Positions 25,542 through 33,707 of a DNA stretch of 64,000 nt are shown in pieces. The notes beneath the pieces are model-generated. The model was not told the origin of the DNA, ran no database searches, and worked only from the letters and a program-made list of their open reading frames with translations. The stretch is from Couchioplanes caeruleus (GTDB lineage: Bacteria; Actinomycetota; Actinomycetes; Mycobacteriales; Micromonosporaceae): assembly GCF_003751945.1 (NCBI RefSeq), contig NZ_RJKL01000001.1, positions 6,758,001 through 6,822,000 on the forward strand. The letters are read 5' to 3'. Position 1 is the first letter of the stretch; the number at the start of each line of letters is the position of its first letter. A program made the translations under genes and the position numbers.

Positions 25542-27131
25542 GTGGAGCGAGCGGACGCGATCGTCATCGGTGCGGGACACAACGGCCTGGTAGCGGCGAA
25601 CCTGCTCGCCGACGCGGGATGGGACGTCCAGGTCCTCGAGGCGACCCCGCATCCCGGCGGCGCGGTCCGCTCCGGCTACGTGACCGCGCCCGGATATCTC
25701 AGCGACCTCTTCAGCTCGTTCTATCCGCTGGGCTTCGCCTCCCCGGTCCTGCACGGCCTGGAACTCGGCGCGCACGGCCTGGAATGGACCCACGCCCCCG
25801 ACGTGCTGACCCACCTGTTGCCCGACGGCCGCGCCGCCACCGTCAACCGAGACCTCGCGACGAGCATGGCGTCGATGGAGCAGTTCGCGGCGGGCGACGG
25901 GGAGCGCTGGAAGCAGGCGTACGACGACTGGTGCGACGTCTCCGCGGACATGCTGAAGGTGCTCTTCACGCCGTTCCCGCCGGTGCGTTCCGGCCTGGGG
26001 CTGGCCCGCCGGCTGCGCGTCGGCGGCTCCCTGAGGCTGGCCCGGCGCCTGGTGCTGTCCGTCCGCGAGCTCGGCACCGAGCTGTTCCGGGGGGAGGGCG
26101 CCCAGCTCGCCCTGGCCGGCTGCGCGCTGCACACCGACCTGTCGCCCGAGGAGGCCGGGGGAGGGGTGTACGGCTGGCTGCTCGCCATGCTGGGCCAGCA
26201 GTACGGCTGGCCGGTCCCGGTCGGCGGCGCCCAGCGGATCACCAGTGCGCTGGTGGACCGCCTGCTGGAGCGCGGCGGCCGGATCGACTACGAGACCCCC
26301 GTGTCGCGGGTCCTGGTCGGCGGGGGCAAGGCGATGGGCGTACGCAGCGCCGACGGCCGCAACTGGCGCGCCTGCCGTGCGGTGATCGCGGACGTCCCGG
26401 CCCCCGCGCTGTACCTGGATCTGGTCGGCGAGCGTTGGCTCCCGCCGCGGCTCGTCGAGGACCTCGCGTTCTTCCGGTGGGACGGCGCCACGGTCAAGGT
26501 CGACTGGGCGCTCGACGGCAAGGTGCCGTGGAAGAACCCGGCCGCCGCCGGGGCGGGCACGGTGCATCTCGGCGCCGACCTCGACGGCCTGACCCGCTTT
26601 TCGGCGCACCTCGCCACCGACTCGATGCCGCCGCACCCGTTCCTGCTGCTGGGGCAGATGACGACGGCCGACGCGTCGCACTCGCCGGAGGGGACCGAGT
26701 CGGTGTGGGCGTACACCCACCTGCCCCACCGGGCCCGCTGGGAGGCCGAAGAGATCGAGGCGCACGTCGCCCGGATGGAGGCGGTGCTCGAGGAGCACGC
26801 ACCCGGCTTCGGGCGCATGGTCGCCGGGCGCAACGTGTTCTCCCCGGCCGAACTGGAGGCCGAGAATCCCTCGCTGGTCGGCGGCGCGCTCGGCGGCGGC
26901 ACGGCCGCGGCGTTCCAGCAGCTCTTCCTGCGCCCGATCCCCGGCCTGGGCCGGGCGGACACGCCGGTGGACCGGCTCTTCCTGGCGAGCGCGTCGGCCC
27001 ATCCGGGCGGCGGTGTGCACGGTGCGCCGGGCGCCAACGCGGCCCGCGCGGCGCTCACCCGCCACCGCTTCCTCACCGGCCGGGCCTACCGGGCCGTGAT
27101 CGACGCCGCCCACGCCGTCGTCTACCCCTAG
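25542..27131 (+). CDS. NAD(P)/FAD-dependent oxidoreductase (phytoene-desaturase-like)
   Basis: A 529-aa flavoprotein. The N-terminal DAIVIGAGHNGLVAANLLADAGW is the Rossmann GxGxxG and the following EATPHPGGA is the FAD-binding acidic end. The C-terminus has the second FAD motif with PGGGVHGAPGANAARAAL. This matches the amine oxidase/phytoene desaturase superfamily, in the group of actinobacterial FAD-dependent oxidoreductases of unknown substrate. GTG 25542 is preferred over ATG 25503. It is divergent from the BrkB gene and ends next to the convergent SDR gene. Confidence 0.88.
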   Translation: MERADAIVIGAGHNGLVAANLLADAGWDVQVLEATPHPGGAVRSGYVTAPGYLSDLFSSFYPLGFASPVLHGLELGAHGLEWTHAPDVLTHLLPDGRAATVNRDLATSMASMEQFAAGDGERWKQAYDDWCDVSADMLKVLFTPFPPVRSGLGLARRLRVGGSLRLARRLVLSVRELGTELFRGEGAQLALAGCALHTDLSPEEAGGGVYGWLLAMLGQQYGWPVPVGGAQRITSALVDRLLERGGRIDYETPVSRVLVGGGKAMGVRSADGRNWRACRAVIADVPAPALYLDLVGERWLPPRLVEDLAFFRWDGATVKVDWALDGKVPWKNPAAAGAGTVHLGADLDGLTRFSAHLATDSMPPHPFLLLGQMTTADASHSPEGTESVWAYTHLPHRARWEAEEIEAHVARMEAVLEEHAPGFGRMVAGRNVFSPAELEAENPSLVGGALGGGTAAAFQQLFLRPIPGLGRADTPVDRLFLASASAHPGGGVHGAPGANAARAALTRHRFLTGRAYRAVIDAAHAVVYP

Positions 27132-28136
27132 TCACCGGCGGCGCAGGACCCCCGCCGTGACCAGGCCCAGTCCCGCGCCCACGACCCCCGTGACCAGCGG
27201 CTTGTGCATGGTCGCCCACAGCGCGAACGAGCGCGACCGGCTCTGTGCGTCGAAGACGCCGTGCGCCCCGAAGTCACGGTCGTCGTCCACCGGCTTGTCG
27301 ACGTTGTCCTGCCAGGTCGCCGGGTCCACCGGCTCGCCGGTCTGCTGGCTCTGGTAGCCGCGCTTGTCCGTGGACAGCAGGCGGTCCAGGAACGCCGGCG
27401 CCACGATGTTGCCCAGGCGGGTCTTCAGGGTCGGGCCGCCCACGTTGATCTCGCGCTTGCCCCGGTCGGCGACCCAGAGCACGGCGCGGGCCACCACCTC
27501 CGGCTGGTAGATCGGGGGCACCGGCTGCGGGTGGTGGGGCAGCCGGGTGCGTACCCAGGAGAACTGCGGGGTGTTCACGGCAGGGAGCTGCACCATCGAC
27601 AGCTTGACCCGGTCGCCGTCGTGCAGCAGCTCCGCGCGCAGGGAGTCGTTGAAGCCCTGGATCGCGTGCTTCGACGCGCAGTACGGCGCCTGCAACGGAA
27701 TCCCTCGGTACGCCAGCGCCGAGCCGATCTGCACGACGGCGCCGCGACCGGCCGGGCGCATGTGGCGCAGGGCAGCCAGCGTGCCGTGGACCGTACCCAG
27801 GTAGTTGACCTCGGTGACGCGGCGGTACTCGGCCGGGCTGATGTCCCAGGCGGGCGCGAAGACCGACGCCATCGCGTCGTTGACCCACACGTCGATGCCG
27901 CCCCAGGCCGCCGCCACGTCGTCGGCCGCGTCCTGGAGCGCCGCCGCGTCCGCCACGTCGGCCCGGTAGGTGCGTACGTCGGCGGCTCCGGCGGCGCGGA
28001 CCTCCAGGGAAGCGCCCTCCAGGCCGGCCCGGCCGCGGGCGATCAGGGCCACCCGGGCCCCGCGCCGGGCGTAGGCCACGGCCACGGCGCGGCCGACCCC
28101 GGCGCTGGCTCCGGTGATCACGACGTTCCGACTCAC
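27132..28136 (-). CDS. SDR family oxidoreductase with C-terminal membrane tail
   Basis: A 334-aa protein with the classical SDR core (TGASAGVGRAVA near residue 8, NDAMASVF, QIGSALAYR with YCASKHA). The C-terminus adds ~90 residues including a hydrophobic segment (LVTGVVGAGLGLVTAGVLRRR) that should anchor it in the membrane. GTG 28136 overlaps the TGA of the upstream SRPBCC gene (GTGA), so the pair is coupled. The combination with a cyclase-like protein suggests a role on a hydrophobic substrate, but it is not shown. Confidence 0.9.
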   Translation of the reverse strand: MSRNVVITGASAGVGRAVAVAYARRGARVALIARGRAGLEGASLEVRAAGAADVRTYRADVADAAALQDAADDVAAAWGGIDVWVNDAMASVFAPAWDISPAEYRRVTEVNYLGTVHGTLAALRHMRPAGRGAVVQIGSALAYRGIPLQAPYCASKHAIQGFNDSLRAELLHDGDRVKLSMVQLPAVNTPQFSWVRTRLPHHPQPVPPIYQPEVVARAVLWVADRGKREINVGGPTLKTRLGNIVAPAFLDRLLSTDKRGYQSQQTGEPVDPATWQDNVDKPVDDDRDFGAHGVFDAQSRSRSFALWATMHKPLVTGVVGAGLGLVTAGVLRRR

Positions 28137-28579
28137 GGGCGGCTCTTCTCCCGCGTGGCGATGTCGCACAGACGCCGCAGCGACTCGATGTTGCGCCGAT
28201 GCAGCACCAGATCGTTGAGCTTGGTGTGCACCCATCGCAGCGGACCGGCGCCGAACGTCTCCTCCATCGTGATCCGGGTCCGGCCGCCCTCCACCGGGTC
28301 GAGCAGGATCCGCACGTGTGCCTCGCCCAGGGGCCAGAGACCGGCGCGGATCGTCAGCTCGCGCTCCGGCTCGCAGGTCAGCACCTCGGAGCTCTCGTGC
28401 AGCGAGAGCGGCCACGGGCCGGCCTTGTGATGCAGCCGCGACCCCGGAGCCGGCCACCCGGCGTCCACGTCGCGGATATGGACCGTGCCGACGACCCAGT
28501 CACTGTAGGTCCAGCCGTCCGCGAGGACGGCGAACACCTGATCCGGGCGGGCGGGGACGATACGCTGCACGATAGCCAC
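28133..28579 (-). CDS. SRPBCC (polyketide cyclase/START-like) protein
   Basis: A 148-aa SRPBCC protein; the C-terminal helix (WVHTKLNDLVLHRRNIESLRRLCDIA) is the fold's long helix. GTG 28579 is chosen (GGTGGGG upstream); the frame extends to a TTG at 28630. It shares GTGA with the downstream SDR gene, so the two are cotranslated. Ligand unknown. Confidence 0.82.
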   Translation of the reverse strand: MAIVQRIVPARPDQVFAVLADGWTYSDWVVGTVHIRDVDAGWPAPGSRLHHKAGPWPLSLHESSEVLTCEPERELTIRAGLWPLGEAHVRILLDPVEGGRTRITMEETFGAGPLRWVHTKLNDLVLHRRNIESLRRLCDIATREKSRP

Positions 28580-28698
28580 GAGCCCGGCATACCCCACCAG
28601 GCGATGTTTACGCTTTTGGGCCACGGGCAAGACCCACCGCGTACCGCCACCTCGACTCCGGTCTTCTCCGGGAATGATGCTGCCGCCAGGAGGATGAC

Positions 28699-29898
28699 TT
28701 GCGCATCGCGATGATCTCCGAGCAGGCGAGCCCGCTGCCCGCGAGCGACGCCCCGGCGGGCGCCCAGCAGCGGCACGTGGCCGAGCTTTCCGCGGCCCTG
28801 GCCGAGCTCGGCCACGACGTTCGCGTCTACACCCGGCGGGACGATCCGGACCTGCCCGCCATCGCCACGCTCGCCGGCGGCGTCCGCGTGCTGCACGTGC
28901 CGGCCGGCCCGGCGCAGGTGCTGCCCGAGAACGAGTTGCCGCGGCACATGGCCGACTTCGCGCAGTGGTTGCGTACCGAGTGGCGGGACACCGACTGGCT
29001 GCCCGACGTCGCGCACGCGCACTACTGGACCAGCGGCCTCGCGGCGATCACGGCCTCGCGCCAGGTCGGCGTCCCGGTCGTCCAGTCCTTCCACGAGATA
29101 GCCACCGGGGCGCAGCCCGGCCCCGGCGCCTCCCGTACGGGCTACGAACGCGCGCTGGGCCGGGCCGTCGACCGGGTGGTCGCCCAGAGCCAGGACGAGC
29201 TGCGCGGGCTGATCCGCATCGGGGTGCCCCGCTCGCGGCTGGCGGTCGTCCCGGGCGGCGTCGACAGCGACCACTTCACCCCGGACGGGCCGGCGGCCGA
29301 GCGGGACCCCGAGCGCCCCCGCATCCTCAGCGTCGGCCGCCTGGTCGAACGCAAGGGCTTCGGCGATGTCATCGAGGCCATGCGGTACGTGCCGGGCGCC
29401 GAGTGCGTCGTCGTGGGCGGTCCGCCCGCACGTGAGCTCGCGGCCGACCCGCAGGCCGAGAAGCTCCGGGCCATCGCCGAGCGCTGCCAGGTCGCCGACC
29501 GGGTGCGTCTCGTCGGCGGCGTCCGGGCCACGGACATGCCCCGCTGGTACCGCTCCGCCGACCTGTTCGTCGCCGCGCCCTGGCAGGAGCAGTTCGAGCT
29601 CGCCCCGCTCGAGGCGATGGCGTGCGGCGTCCCGGTGGTCGGCACCGCCATCGGCGGTCTCAACGAGACGGTCGTGGACGGCCTCACCGGCGATCTCGTG
29701 CCGACCCGCGACCCGCGCGCGCTCGGCGGCGCCCTGCGGCGCCTGGTCAACGACAAGGTCAGGCGCTTCGCGTACGCGACGGCGGCGCTGGACCGGGCCC
29801 GCCAGGCGTACTCCTGGAAGCGTGTGGCGTCGCAGCTCGGTTCGGTCTACTCGGCGGTCGCCGGTCGCCGCACCAACGAGGCGGAGGCCGTCGCCTAG
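28699..29898 (+). CDS. Family 4 glycosyltransferase
   Basis: A 399-aa GT4-like glycosyltransferase. The N-terminal Rossmann part has RIAMISEQASPLP and DVAHAHYWTSGLAA, and the C-terminal part has VGRLVERKGF and EQFELAPLEAMACGVPVVGT with the EX7E motif that binds the nucleotide sugar. It starts at TTG 28699 with AGGAGG 5 nt upstream; ATG 28711 is a weaker alternative. The substrate is unknown. Its stop overlaps that of a TetR remnant on the other strand. Confidence 0.9.
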   Translation: MRIAMISEQASPLPASDAPAGAQQRHVAELSAALAELGHDVRVYTRRDDPDLPAIATLAGGVRVLHVPAGPAQVLPENELPRHMADFAQWLRTEWRDTDWLPDVAHAHYWTSGLAAITASRQVGVPVVQSFHEIATGAQPGPGASRTGYERALGRAVDRVVAQSQDELRGLIRIGVPRSRLAVVPGGVDSDHFTPDGPAAERDPERPRILSVGRLVERKGFGDVIEAMRYVPGAECVVVGGPPARELAADPQAEKLRAIAERCQVADRVRLVGGVRATDMPRWYRSADLFVAAPWQEQFELAPLEAMACGVPVVGTAIGGLNETVVDGLTGDLVPTRDPRALGGALRRLVNDKVRRFAYATAALDRARQAYSWKRVASQLGSVYSAVAGRRTNEAEAVA

Positions 29899-30131
29899 GA
29901 GCCGAAGGTGCGCCGCACCATCTCGACGAGTACGGCGACGTCGGCGTCGACCATCGGCTCGCCGGTCATGCCCATCCGGTGGAGCAGGGTGCCGGTGCCG
30001 ACGTCGATGAGGAGCAGGACCCGGTCGTCCGGCTCGTCCAGCGCCGCTCCCAGCGCCGCCCGGTAGGGCTTCTGCAGGCGTCCGGACAGGATCGTGCGCA
30101 GGGCCGGATCGTTGATGGCGTCACTGAACAC
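29895..30131 (-). pseudogene. TetR-family regulator remnant (C-terminal domain only)
   Basis: About 78 residues in frame from a GTG at 30131: DAINDPALRTILSGR, DRVLLLIDVGTGTLLHRM and GEPMVDADVAVLVEMV look like the ligand-binding C-terminus of TetR regulators. No HTH can be found upstream in any minus frame; the preceding sequence is a pair of 28-bp repeats. The frame runs open further upstream but into low-information sequence. It is best read as a decayed or truncated gene. Confidence 0.6.
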
Positions 30132-30213
30132 GCCCGCGAACGCCGGCCCACCCCGGGCTCGCCGATCTTCGCCGCGGCCCAGCGGATGGTCGACGAGAGG
30201 GGTGGTGCGGGTG

Positions 30214-30276
30214 CGGCACCGGCGAGGCCTGACAGACCGCGGCGTGCTCGGCACCGGCGAGGCCTGACAGACCGCG
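30214..30276 (+). repeat. 28-bp direct repeat (two copies, 35-bp period)
   Basis: Bases 30214-30241 and 30249-30276 are identical over 28 bp (starting CGGCACCGGCGAGGCC). They stand where the N-terminal half of the TetR remnant would be expected. Confidence 0.85.
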
Positions 30277-30304
30277 CCCCGCCTCGGGCGAGGCGAGGCG
30301 CGGG
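30277..30304 (-). terminator. Hairpin after the 167-aa hypothetical gene
   Basis: CGCCTCG (30280-30286) pairs with CGAGGCG (30294-30300) with a 7-nt loop, ~30 nt after the stop of the gene at 30334. No U tract. Confidence 0.4.
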
Positions 30305-30333
30305 ACGGGTCAGCGGACGGGCGGGCGGAAACG

Positions 30334-30837
30334 TCAGCTCGCCAGGGCCTTCGCCAGCTCGTCGCGGAAGGCGCGCTCGCTGTCGGTGACCTGGTCGCCG
30401 CCGAGTCCCAGCACGCCGCCGGTCGAGGCCGCCCCGACCACGCTCTCGGCGATCTCCACCAGCCAGTGCTTGTACGTCTCCGCGTCGGACGGCGCGGCCT
30501 TGGCGGACAGCAGTGCCGCCGCCTCCCGCGCCCGGGTCACGACGTCCTGGGCGTAGCCGACCGGATCGGCGGGCTCGATGGCGGGCATCTCCTCGCCGCG
30601 GTCCGGGTCGCCGGTCGCGTCGAGCACCGCGCCGGCGACCGCGGTCACCAGCGGGCTCGCCGAGGCCCGGGCGTCCGAGATCTCATCAAGCCCCGCCGCG
30701 GTCTCCTGGCGGGTCTTGCGGGCGCTGTCGTGTGTCGCCACGCTCGCGGCGGTCAGCACCGACTGCGGCAGGCCGACGAGCAGCCCCCACTCGGCGTCGG
30801 TGAAGCCGAACTTCGCGTACAACGGTTCGTCGGTCAC
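30334..30837 (-). CDS. Conserved hypothetical protein downstream of RecQ-like gene
   Basis: A 167-aa helical soluble protein. The start VTDEPLYAKFGFTDAEWGLLVGLP is followed by two helical repeats, one containing GLDEISDARASASPL and a later one with TDSERAFRDELAKAL at the C-terminus; it resembles a widespread actinobacterial family of unknown function. GAGGA lies 5 nt before GTG 30837, which follows the RecQ stop by 8 nt, so it should be cotranscribed with RecQ. Function unknown. Confidence 0.7.
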   Translation of the reverse strand: MTDEPLYAKFGFTDAEWGLLVGLPQSVLTAASVATHDSARKTRQETAAGLDEISDARASASPLVTAVAGAVLDATGDPDRGEEMPAIEPADPVGYAQDVVTRAREAAALLSAKAAPSDAETYKHWLVEIAESVVGAASTGGVLGLGGDQVTDSERAFRDELAKALAS

Positions 30838-30845
30838 GGATGTCC

Positions 30846-32492
30846 TCACTTCTTCTTCTCGGCGACCAGAAGATCATGCTCTTCGATCACGGGGACGGAG
30901 AGGGTCTTGTAACCGACCTCCTCGAAGAGCACCGTCACCCGATCTTCCTCGTAGCCCATCACCATGCCGGAGCCCCACTCCGGGTGCCGCACGGTGCTGT
31001 GCACCGCGAACGGTGCGTCGCCGGTGGCCTCCTCGACGTCGGCGGCGACGCCCTCGACGCAGTTGTCGCAGTGGCCGCAGGGTTTGCGCACGTCCTCGCC
31101 GAAGTAGGCGAGCAGGGTCTGGGTGCGGCAGGCGCGGGACTCGGCGAAGCCGCGCATCATGTCGGTGCGTGAGCGCTGGACGACCTGCTGGCGCTCGTAC
31201 GCCGCGACCGCCGCCTCCGCCGCCGCGGCCGGCAGCGGGGCGAAGACCGGCACCGTCCACTTGTTGCCCTGGCCGGCGGTAGCGGCGCCGGCCTGCTCGA
31301 GCAGGCCGAGGAACTGGCCGAGCTTGCGCGGGCCGAGCCCGGTCCGCTCCTTCAGCGCGGTCTTCGTGGCCGGCCCGGCGCGCAGGGCGGCGGCCAGCTC
31401 GCGCAGCTCGGTGACGTCCGGGGCGCCGCCGGCGAAGAATCGCTGGATGGCCTCGTCCTCGGCGCGCCAGAGCAGCAGAGCCCGGCCGGGCTCGCCGTCG
31501 CGGCCCATCCGGCCGATCTCCTGGAAGTAGCTGTCCGGCGAGTCCGGCAGGGCGACGTGCGCGACCCAGCGGATGTTCGGCTTGTCGATGCCCATGCCGA
31601 ACGCCGACGTGGCCACCATGATGCCGACCCGGTCCTCGGTGAAGTCCTCGTGCCGCTGCCGGCGGGCGCCGGCCGCCATGCCGCCGTGGTAGAAGTCCGC
31701 GGCGTATCCGGCGTCGGTGAGCCGCGCGGCGAGGTCCTCGGCGGCGCGGCGGGTGGCGACGTAGACGATGCCGGGCCGCGGTGCCTCGTCGAGCAGCGCG
31801 GCGAGCCGCCGCCACCGGTAGTCCTCGTCCGGGCAGTGGGCCACCTCCAGGAAGAGGTTGCGCCGGTCCAGACCGGACACGTGGACCTCGGGCCGGCGCA
31901 GGTGCAGCCGTTCGATGATGTCCTCGCGCACGGGCGGCGAGGCGGTGGCGGTCAGGGCCAGCACCGGCGGGCGGCCGATGCCCTTGATGAGGTGCCCCAG
32001 CGACAGGTAGTCGGGGCGGAAGTCGTGTCCCCAGGCCGAGATGCAGTGCGCCTCGTCGACCGCCACCAGGCCCGGGCGCAGTGCGCGTACCTCCGCCATC
32101 CGTTCCGGGTCGCTGAGCTGCTCGGGGGTGATGAAGAGAAACTCCGCGCGGCCCTGCTGGATCTCGCGGATCGCCTCGCGCTGTTGCGCCGGGGTCTCCG
32201 CGCTGCTGACCCGGACCGCGCGGACCCTGGGGTCGTCGCGCTCGTTGAGGGCGGCGATCTGATCCTGCTGCAGGGCCAGCAGCGGTGAGATCACCACCGT
32301 CGGCCCGGGCAGCAGGACCGCGGGGATCTGGTAGATCGCCGACTTGCCGGCGCCCGTGGGGAGCACGACCAGGGCGTCCTTGCGCCGCAGCACGGCTCGC
32401 ATGGGCTTGAGCTGGCCGGGGCGCAGTGAGGGCCAGCCGAAGTGCTTGCGGGCGGCCCTGCGCAGGCGCGGCCCGTAGACGGGGATCTTCAT
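30846..32492 (-). CDS. recQ: RecQ-like ATP-dependent DNA helicase
   Basis: A 548-aa superfamily-2 helicase. Motif 0 is LRPGQL with Walker A VLPTGAGKS near residue 47, then ISPLLALQQDQ, DEAHCISAWGHDFRPDY (DEAH box and aromatic-rich loop), ALTATASP, FGMGIDKP and QEIGRMGRDG. The C-terminal CRTQ...CGHCDNC cluster is the RecQ zinc motif. An HRDC domain is not visible; the ~100-residue tail ending VIEEHDLLVAEKKK is distinct. It unwinds DNA in recombination or repair. It is followed by a coupled hypothetical gene. Confidence 0.92.
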   Translation of the reverse strand: MKIPVYGPRLRRAARKHFGWPSLRPGQLKPMRAVLRRKDALVVLPTGAGKSAIYQIPAVLLPGPTVVISPLLALQQDQIAALNERDDPRVRAVRVSSAETPAQQREAIREIQQGRAEFLFITPEQLSDPERMAEVRALRPGLVAVDEAHCISAWGHDFRPDYLSLGHLIKGIGRPPVLALTATASPPVREDIIERLHLRRPEVHVSGLDRRNLFLEVAHCPDEDYRWRRLAALLDEAPRPGIVYVATRRAAEDLAARLTDAGYAADFYHGGMAAGARRQRHEDFTEDRVGIMVATSAFGMGIDKPNIRWVAHVALPDSPDSYFQEIGRMGRDGEPGRALLLWRAEDEAIQRFFAGGAPDVTELRELAAALRAGPATKTALKERTGLGPRKLGQFLGLLEQAGAATAGQGNKWTVPVFAPLPAAAAEAAVAAYERQQVVQRSRTDMMRGFAESRACRTQTLLAYFGEDVRKPCGHCDNCVEGVAADVEEATGDAPFAVHSTVRHPEWGSGMVMGYEEDRVTVLFEEVGYKTLSVPVIEEHDLLVAEKKK

Positions 32493-32531
32493 CGCGCGGC
32501 CATTGTGCCCCGGGGCGTCGACACCGAAACG

Positions 32532-33482
32532 CTACGAGAGCTTGGGCAGCACGTGGTCGGCGTACAGGTCGAAGAGTCCCTGCCAGTGCGGCCCGGAGTT
32601 GGCGACGTAGATCTCGTCGAAGCCGGCCTGGGCGTACTTGTCGATCATTTCGAGGTGGGCCTGCGGGTCGTTGCCGCAGACGAACGCTTCCCTGACCATG
32701 TCCGGGGTGACGAGCTGGGAGGCCTGCTCGAAGTGCTGGGGGGAGGGCAGGACCTGGGAGAGCTCGCCCGGCACGCCGGCGTTCGGCCACTTCTCGTACG
32801 CGATCCGCGCGCCCTGCTCCTCGGTGGCCGCGAACGCCGCCTTGAACCCGGCCTGGCAGGTGCGGTCCCCGCCGCCGGCCGAACGGAACCGCCGCACCAG
32901 GTCGCCGTCGGGCATCACACTGATATACCCCTCGCCGATGCGGGCGGCGACGTCGACGGCCTTCGGTCCGAAGCCGGAGACCAGGATCTCGATCGGCTTC
33001 TCGGGCAGCGTGTAGATCCGGGCGTTCTCGACCGTGTAGTGCTTGCCGCGGTGGGAGACCACGCCGCCCTTCCAGAGCTTGCGCATGATCTCGACGGCTT
33101 CCTCGAGCATCTCGAGGCGTACGTCGGTCTCCGGCCAGGCGTCTCCGAAGATGTGTTCGTTGAGCGCCTCGCCGGTGCCCACGCCGAGCCGGAACCTCCC
33201 TGAAGTCAGGACCGCGCTGGTCGCGGCGGCCTGGGCGACGACGGCCGGGTGGATGCGTACGGTCGGGCAGGTCACCGCGGTGGTGATGGGAAGGCGGGAG
33301 GCCTGGCTGAGCGCCCCGATCAAGGACCAGACGAACGCGCTCTGCCCCTGTGCGTCGACCCAGGGGTGGTAGTGGTCGGAAATCCACAGTGCCGAGAAGC
33401 CGGCCCGTTCCGCGCCCTCGGCCTGGGCGATCAGCTCGGCGGGCGTGTACTCCTCGCAGGACAGGAAGTATCCGATTCGCAT
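32532..33482 (-). CDS. LLM-class F420-dependent oxidoreductase
   Basis: A 316-aa luciferase-like oxidoreductase with the IGYFLSCEEYTPAELIAQAE start, WISDHYHPWVD, and GRFRLGVGTGEALNEH. The pattern fits the F420-dependent G6PDH-like (TIGR03557) subgroup of actinobacteria. Substrate is not known. ATG 33482 is the only good start. It is a monocistronic-looking gene; the nearest neighbours are a 35-aa membrane protein and RecQ on the same strand, but with gaps. Confidence 0.9.
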   Translation of the reverse strand: MRIGYFLSCEEYTPAELIAQAEGAERAGFSALWISDHYHPWVDAQGQSAFVWSLIGALSQASRLPITTAVTCPTVRIHPAVVAQAAATSAVLTSGRFRLGVGTGEALNEHIFGDAWPETDVRLEMLEEAVEIMRKLWKGGVVSHRGKHYTVENARIYTLPEKPIEILVSGFGPKAVDVAARIGEGYISVMPDGDLVRRFRSAGGGDRTCQAGFKAAFAATEEQGARIAYEKWPNAGVPGELSQVLPSPQHFEQASQLVTPDMVREAFVCGNDPQAHLEMIDKYAQAGFDEIYVANSGPHWQGLFDLYADHVLPKLS

Positions 33483-33500
33483 GCGGGGCGGATACCCCGG

Positions 33501-33608
33501 CTACTTGCCGCCGAACATTCGCTTGATGGCCCAGAGCAGGATCAGGGCCGCGAGGGCGACGCCGAGCAGGCGCACGGCGTGCACCTCGGACCAGTCGACA
33601 CCAGACAC
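33501..33608 (-). CDS. 35-aa small membrane protein
   Basis: GTG 33608 to TAG 33501-33503 encodes 35 residues: a short acidic head (VSGVDWSEVH), one transmembrane helix (AVRLLGVALAALILLWAI) and a basic end (KRMFGGK). Its stop is 18 nt upstream of the LLM gene start, on the same strand. The compact helix-plus-basic-tail layout and clean frame support a real gene. Function is unknown. Confidence 0.55.
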   Translation of the reverse strand: MSGVDWSEVHAVRLLGVALAALILLWAIKRMFGGK

Positions 33609-33625
33609 GGGCGGAGCCTACCGGG

Positions 33626-33647
33626 TCTAATAGAAAGGTTTGTTGAC
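33626..33647 (+). promoter_or_regulatory. Imperfect palindrome before the GH3 gene (ROK-type operator candidate)
   Basis: AATAGAAAGGTTTGTT at 33629-33644 is an imperfect palindrome (5 of 8 positions agree between arms), ~65 nt upstream of the GH3 start. A/T-rich boxes of this look, with AAAG/CTTT cores, precede sugar-catabolism genes controlled by ROK-family repressors in actinobacteria. The regulator is not in the window. Confidence 0.4.
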
Positions 33648-33707
33648 TGAATCCATGGACGTGGGCGACCATAGGGCCGTCGATCGTCACCGGAGGTATA
33701 CGGACTC

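Noticed and set aside
24474..27113. Long minus-strand frame covering the BrkB-like gene and running antisense through the FAD oxidoreductase gene
   Set aside because: Its upstream part is an antisense shadow of the plus-strand FAD oxidoreductase. Only the last 326 codons (from ATG 25454) show a real protein.
30874..33690. 938-codon minus-strand frame across RecQ and the LLM gene
   Set aside because: It is an alternate frame of the recQ and LLM genes, Arg/Gly/Pro-rich, with no domain. The real proteins are in other frames.
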